A stretch of DNA of 64,000 nt from Neolewinella aquimaris (lineage in GTDB: Bacteria > Bacteroidota > Bacteroidia > Chitinophagales > Saprospiraceae): positions 62,001-126,000 of the forward strand of contig NZ_JACIFF010000011.1 in assembly GCF_014197245.1 (NCBI RefSeq), in the 5' to 3' direction. Of this stretch, positions 61,228 through 64,000 are shown in pieces (the stretch's first letter is position 1; every line of letters starts with the position of its first letter). The notes under the pieces are model-generated. The model did no database searches, was not told the origin of the DNA, and saw nothing but the letters and a program-made list of their open reading frames with translations. Both the position numbers and the translations under genes were made by a program.

Positions 61228-62637
61228 GTGAACTACCTTCTGATTCTGCTGACCATTTTCCTGGCTGCACCGGTGGCCGGGCAGCAAGTGCCGGTCGTGC
61301 TTTCCGAATCCGATTTTCTTGCCCTCGTAGCCGAGCATCATCCGTTGGCCGCGCGTGCGGAACTTCAACGTGAGCGATCGCAGGCACTGCTGCGGGAAGC
61401 CCGGGGCGGGTTTGATCCGAAACTTTACGGTGACCTGGCGCAAAAATACTTCAAGGGCACCCGCTACTACAGCCTGGCGGAGGGCGGGATCAAGGTGCCC
61501 ACCTGGTTCGGAGTAGAGCTCAGTGCCAGCTACGAACGAAACGAGGGGTACTACCTGAATCCCGAGCACACCGTACCCGAGAACGGACTCTTTGCCGCCG
61601 GACTGACCGTACCCCTGGGCCGTGGCCTCTTCTTCGACCAACGGCGTGCCGAACTTCAGCGGGCGCGCATCTACCAGCGGGCCACGGTAGTCGAGCGGCA
61701 ACTGCAACTGAACGAATTGCTGTACGACGCCGGTAGCCGGTACTGGGAGTGGGCGGGCGCGCAGGGAGCGGTGCGGGTCTACGCAGAAGCAATGGAACTG
61801 GCACGCACCCGTTATGCAGCGGTGGTGAGTGGTGCCGCCCTCGGAGACCGGCCGGCCATCGATACCCTAGAAGCGCGCATCGTCGTGCAGAACAGGCTGC
61901 TGGGTCTCGAATCCGCCCGTCTGGATTTAGCGAACGCCACCGCCGCCCTGAACGCCTTTTTGTGGTTGGAGGGGGTAATCCCTTTAGAGTTGGACGAAGG
62001 TGCCCGTCCCCCGTCCCCCGATAGCGTGGTCGTAGGAATTCCGGCTCCGCTTCCCGCCGGACTGGAAAACCCGGGATTGTTGCAGACGCGCCTGAAACTG
62101 GACGAACTGGAGGTAGACGAAAGGTTGCAGCGCGAACAACTCAAGCCCCGTCTCGACCTAAAGTATAACACCCTGATTGCCGGTGGTCCAGCCTGGTCCC
62201 CGGAGCGGTTTTCGGCGAACGACTACAAGTGGGGGATCGGCTTCAGCCAGTCGCTTTTGGTACGCAAGGAGCGGGGGAAGCTCCAACTTATCCGCATCAA
62301 ACAGAGCGAAACGCAGTTAGAACTAGCGGCTAAAACGGCCCTGGTGGAGGCAAAATTGGCACAGGCCGAGAACGAAGCCGCCGCAACCGTGCTCCAGTAC
62401 GCCCTAGCACAACGCAACGTCGACGACTACGCCCGCCTGCTGGCCGGCGAGCGTGAATTGTTCGGGGTGGGGGAGAGCTCCCTCTTTCTCGTCAACAGCC
62501 GTGAGGTCTCCTTTATCGAAGCCAGTCTCAAACGGCTGGAGCTGATGGTGAAACACCGAAAGGCTCGTTTGGCGATGCGATACGTTGCGGGCCTTGCGAT
62601 TCCGACTCCGGCAGGTGGTAGCCTACCCAATGAGTAA
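61228..62637 (+). CDS. TolC family outer membrane efflux protein
   Basis: A 469-aa protein with a signal peptide (MNYLLILLTIFLAAPVAGQ) and two TolC-type repeats rich in long helices. Examples are LSESDFLALVAEHHPLAARAEL, the strand-helix block near 100-150, and the second repeat from LLQTRLKLDELEVDE. The start is a GTG, 10 bases after the HlyD stop, so this completes an ABC-HlyD-TolC operon. The last 110 bases overlap the convergent TPR-like gene. Confidence 0.92.
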   Translation: MNYLLILLTIFLAAPVAGQQVPVVLSESDFLALVAEHHPLAARAELQRERSQALLREARGGFDPKLYGDLAQKYFKGTRYYSLAEGGIKVPTWFGVELSASYERNEGYYLNPEHTVPENGLFAAGLTVPLGRGLFFDQRRAELQRARIYQRATVVERQLQLNELLYDAGSRYWEWAGAQGAVRVYAEAMELARTRYAAVVSGAALGDRPAIDTLEARIVVQNRLLGLESARLDLANATAALNAFLWLEGVIPLELDEGARPPSPDSVVVGIPAPLPAGLENPGLLQTRLKLDELEVDERLQREQLKPRLDLKYNTLIAGGPAWSPERFSANDYKWGIGFSQSLLVRKERGKLQLIRIKQSETQLELAAKTALVEAKLAQAENEAAATVLQYALAQRNVDDYARLLAGERELFGVGESSLFLVNSREVSFIEASLKRLELMVKHRKARLAMRYVAGLAIPTPAGGSLPNE

Positions 62638-64000
62638 GGTCGAGGTAGAGCAGCGCCTTAAATTCAAAGGGGTCCCCGGCGGCGGCGGCGCGAATGTCCT
62701 CGTCGAGCTTGCGGTAGATGTTCAGGTGATCGGCATCCGCGGTCTTGAGTAACCGGCGTAGGGCGGCGGCAGCGGTGCGGTGAATCTCCGCGGTTTCGGA
62801 GCTGCGGCGCATTTGCCGCGTGAAATTGGTCAGGTGGTAGTCGGCCAGGGCCCGGTTGCCCAGTTCGAAATTGCAGATCAGGTGCAACAGGCGGGTATTG
62901 AGTAGAAGATCCTGCCGCAGGATACCCGTCTTCATATTGATGATTTCGTTCAGGTAATCGAGGGCCTCGTCGTGCCGCCGGAGGACGAAACAGGCCGCGG
63001 CCAGCTTGTACAGAAATTGTCCCCAGCGGTGGTCGGTGGCCTGAAACTCGCCGGCATCATACTGTTCGACCAGCGACTTGCCAAAGGACCGTGCCCGTTC
63101 CCACTCGTGGGATACGAAGTAGTGGTTGAGCTGCATCAATCCGAAGTAATTGGACCCGATGCGACGGCTGTTTTCATTGAGCACCATTTGATCGTCCGCT
63201 AGGAAATCAGCCATAACCTTCAGATAGCGGTGCATCCGCGGCAGATCGCCGTGGAGATAGGAGAAGACCGAGACGTAGTACAGGCACCGCATGTACAGGT
63301 CGGGGTCCTTAACGGTCATGTGGGTACTCAGTCGGAACAGGGTCAGGGCGTTCAGGGCGGACTCCAATGCATCCTCGAAATTGAGCTGGATATAGTGGTA
63401 CCACATCGTTGCCTGAAAGCGGTTGATCTTCTGGTGGAAGGTGCTGCTTACGACGTCGCGGTCGTTGCGGCGGGTCTGTATGCTGTGCCAGAACGTTTTG
63501 TTTTCCGCATAGTCGGCGGGGGTGCGGCTGTGGCCGGTCTCGATGTAGCGGCCGTGGATCTGAATGTTGAGGTTGAACAACTCACTGGTATGTAGCACAC
63601 TATAGCTGCGTTCCGCCGATTCGTTGAGCAGCAGGTCCATCTTGTTATCGATTTGCCGCGAGAGCGTAATGTGCCGGGCCTCGATCAGTTTTTGAAACTC
63701 AAGGATTTCCAGGTGCAGCAGGTCGCGGTTGTGCTCCACCGCGCGGCCCTTCGCCCGCTCCAGTGACCGCAGGGCGTCGAGGTAGAGGCCCTTTCCGTAC
63801 AGAATGTGGCTGAAGTCGATCTGCTCCCGGAGCTCGATGTCGATCTCCTTGTTGATGTATATGAGTCGGAGGCTGGTGAGGACCTGCTGGTACAGGTGGC
63901 GCTTGAGGTTGGAGTACTGCCCGGAGCTCAACCGCAGGCGTTTCGTGATGGCGTCGTCGTCGGGGGCGTCGAAGCGGTCGATCACATCGAACAGCTGAAT
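62528..64000 (-). CDS. TPR-like helical protein, partial at right edge
   Basis: At least 490 codons, with the reading frame open to the window edge (LFD before the GTG at 63985), so the true start is probably beyond it. The protein is almost entirely helical with repeated pairs such as ALRSLERAKGRAVEHNRDLL, ALESALNALTLFRLST and ALDYLNEIINMKTGI, typical of TPR-like arrays. The family is not recognised; no enzymatic motif is seen. The final residues (ESESQGPQRIASPNEPFG onward) lie in the overlap with TolC and look like a non-conserved tail. Confidence 0.75.
   Translation of the reverse strand: MQLFDVIDRFDAPDDDAITKRLRLSSGQYSNLKRHLYQQVLTSLRLIYINKEIDIELREQIDFSHILYGKGLYLDALRSLERAKGRAVEHNRDLLHLEILEFQKLIEARHITLSRQIDNKMDLLLNESAERSYSVLHTSELFNLNIQIHGRYIETGHSRTPADYAENKTFWHSIQTRRNDRDVVSSTFHQKINRFQATMWYHYIQLNFEDALESALNALTLFRLSTHMTVKDPDLYMRCLYYVSVFSYLHGDLPRMHRYLKVMADFLADDQMVLNENSRRIGSNYFGLMQLNHYFVSHEWERARSFGKSLVEQYDAGEFQATDHRWGQFLYKLAAACFVLRRHDEALDYLNEIINMKTGILRQDLLLNTRLLHLICNFELGNRALADYHLTNFTRQMRRSSETAEIHRTAAAALRRLLKTADADHLNIYRKLDEDIRAAAAGDPFEFKALLYLDLTHWVGYHLPESESQGPQRIASPNEPFGVSPSAPAV

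Noticed and set aside
1-64000. CRISPR arrays, insertion sequences, phage or rRNA genes
   Set aside because: No short regularly spaced repeats, transposase motifs, terminal inverted repeats with target duplication, or rRNA signatures were seen.

Overview
The window is a GC-rich stretch of a chromosome from the phylum Bacteroidota, most likely a marine Saprospiraceae/Lewinella-like bacterium. The evidence is the Bacteroidota-only ribosome-associated protein DUF4295 behind rpmB-rpmG, several TTG-N19/20-TAnnTTTG promoters of the Bacteroidota primary sigma factor, type IX secretion (T9SS) C-terminal domains, a PorV/PorQ-type barrel, a large CarboxypepD-reg TonB receptor, and enzymes for sulfated algal polysaccharides. 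I see no insertion sequence, prophage, CRISPR array or rRNA. One tRNA (Arg, ACG) is present. The left edge falls in an intergenic region or small gene; the right edge cuts a TPR-like gene.

Layout. 0-3.8 kb: outer-membrane barrel, ffh, OmpA-like protein and a helix-hairpin-helix membrane protein. 3.8-10.5 kb: a minus-strand run SNF2 helicase > 49-aa membrane peptide > sodium:solute symporter > metallo-beta-lactamase fold hydrolase, with a divergent CPBP protease. 10.6-12.8 kb: tRNA-Arg, rpmB, rpmG, DUF4295, and prfB with its programmed +1 frameshift. 13-14.5 kb: cytochrome oxidase subunit III with two tiny overlapping genes, and a PRC-barrel gene. 14.7-23.7 kb: TonB receptor, a 1368-aa T9SS surface protein and a PorV/Q-like barrel in one apparent operon. 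23.7-25.4 kb: greA with a promoter-hairpin-T-run leader, HIT protein, Lon-N-like protein. 25.5-33.5 kb: alpha-2-macroglobulin lipoprotein co-directional with two oligopeptide-type permeases. 33.5-35.6 kb: CDF cation transporter and purM, both apparently leaderless. 35.7-43.4 kb: algal-polysaccharide region with a secreted GH16 enzyme carrying seven 105-aa repeats, a VOC protein, a lipoprotein sulfatase and a beta-propeller that matches PL25 ulvan lyases at four catalytic spacings. 43.3-49.4 kb: TrmH-like methyltransferase, rpoD, START-like protein, AddB-like nuclease, PiT-like permease. 49.5-52.4 kb: pfkA, a sugar-kinase-like ATPase, GH73 glucosaminidase. 52.4-54.8 kb: pxpC, pxpB, membrane protein, response regulator. 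55-58 kb: hemL, small lipoprotein, metZ-like enzyme. 58.1-62.6 kb: a three-gene type-1-secretion-like exporter (ABC, HlyD, TolC) whose nucleotide-binding domain has lost three catalytic motifs.

Most of the window is housekeeping. The parts that look least described are the TonB/T9SS/PorV-like trio, the degenerate-ATPase exporter, the repeat-bearing GH16 protein beside a putative ulvan lyase and sulfatase, the greA leader, and a set of promoters placed exactly four bases before start codons. All functional calls rest on motif and family recognition by eye; no search was run.
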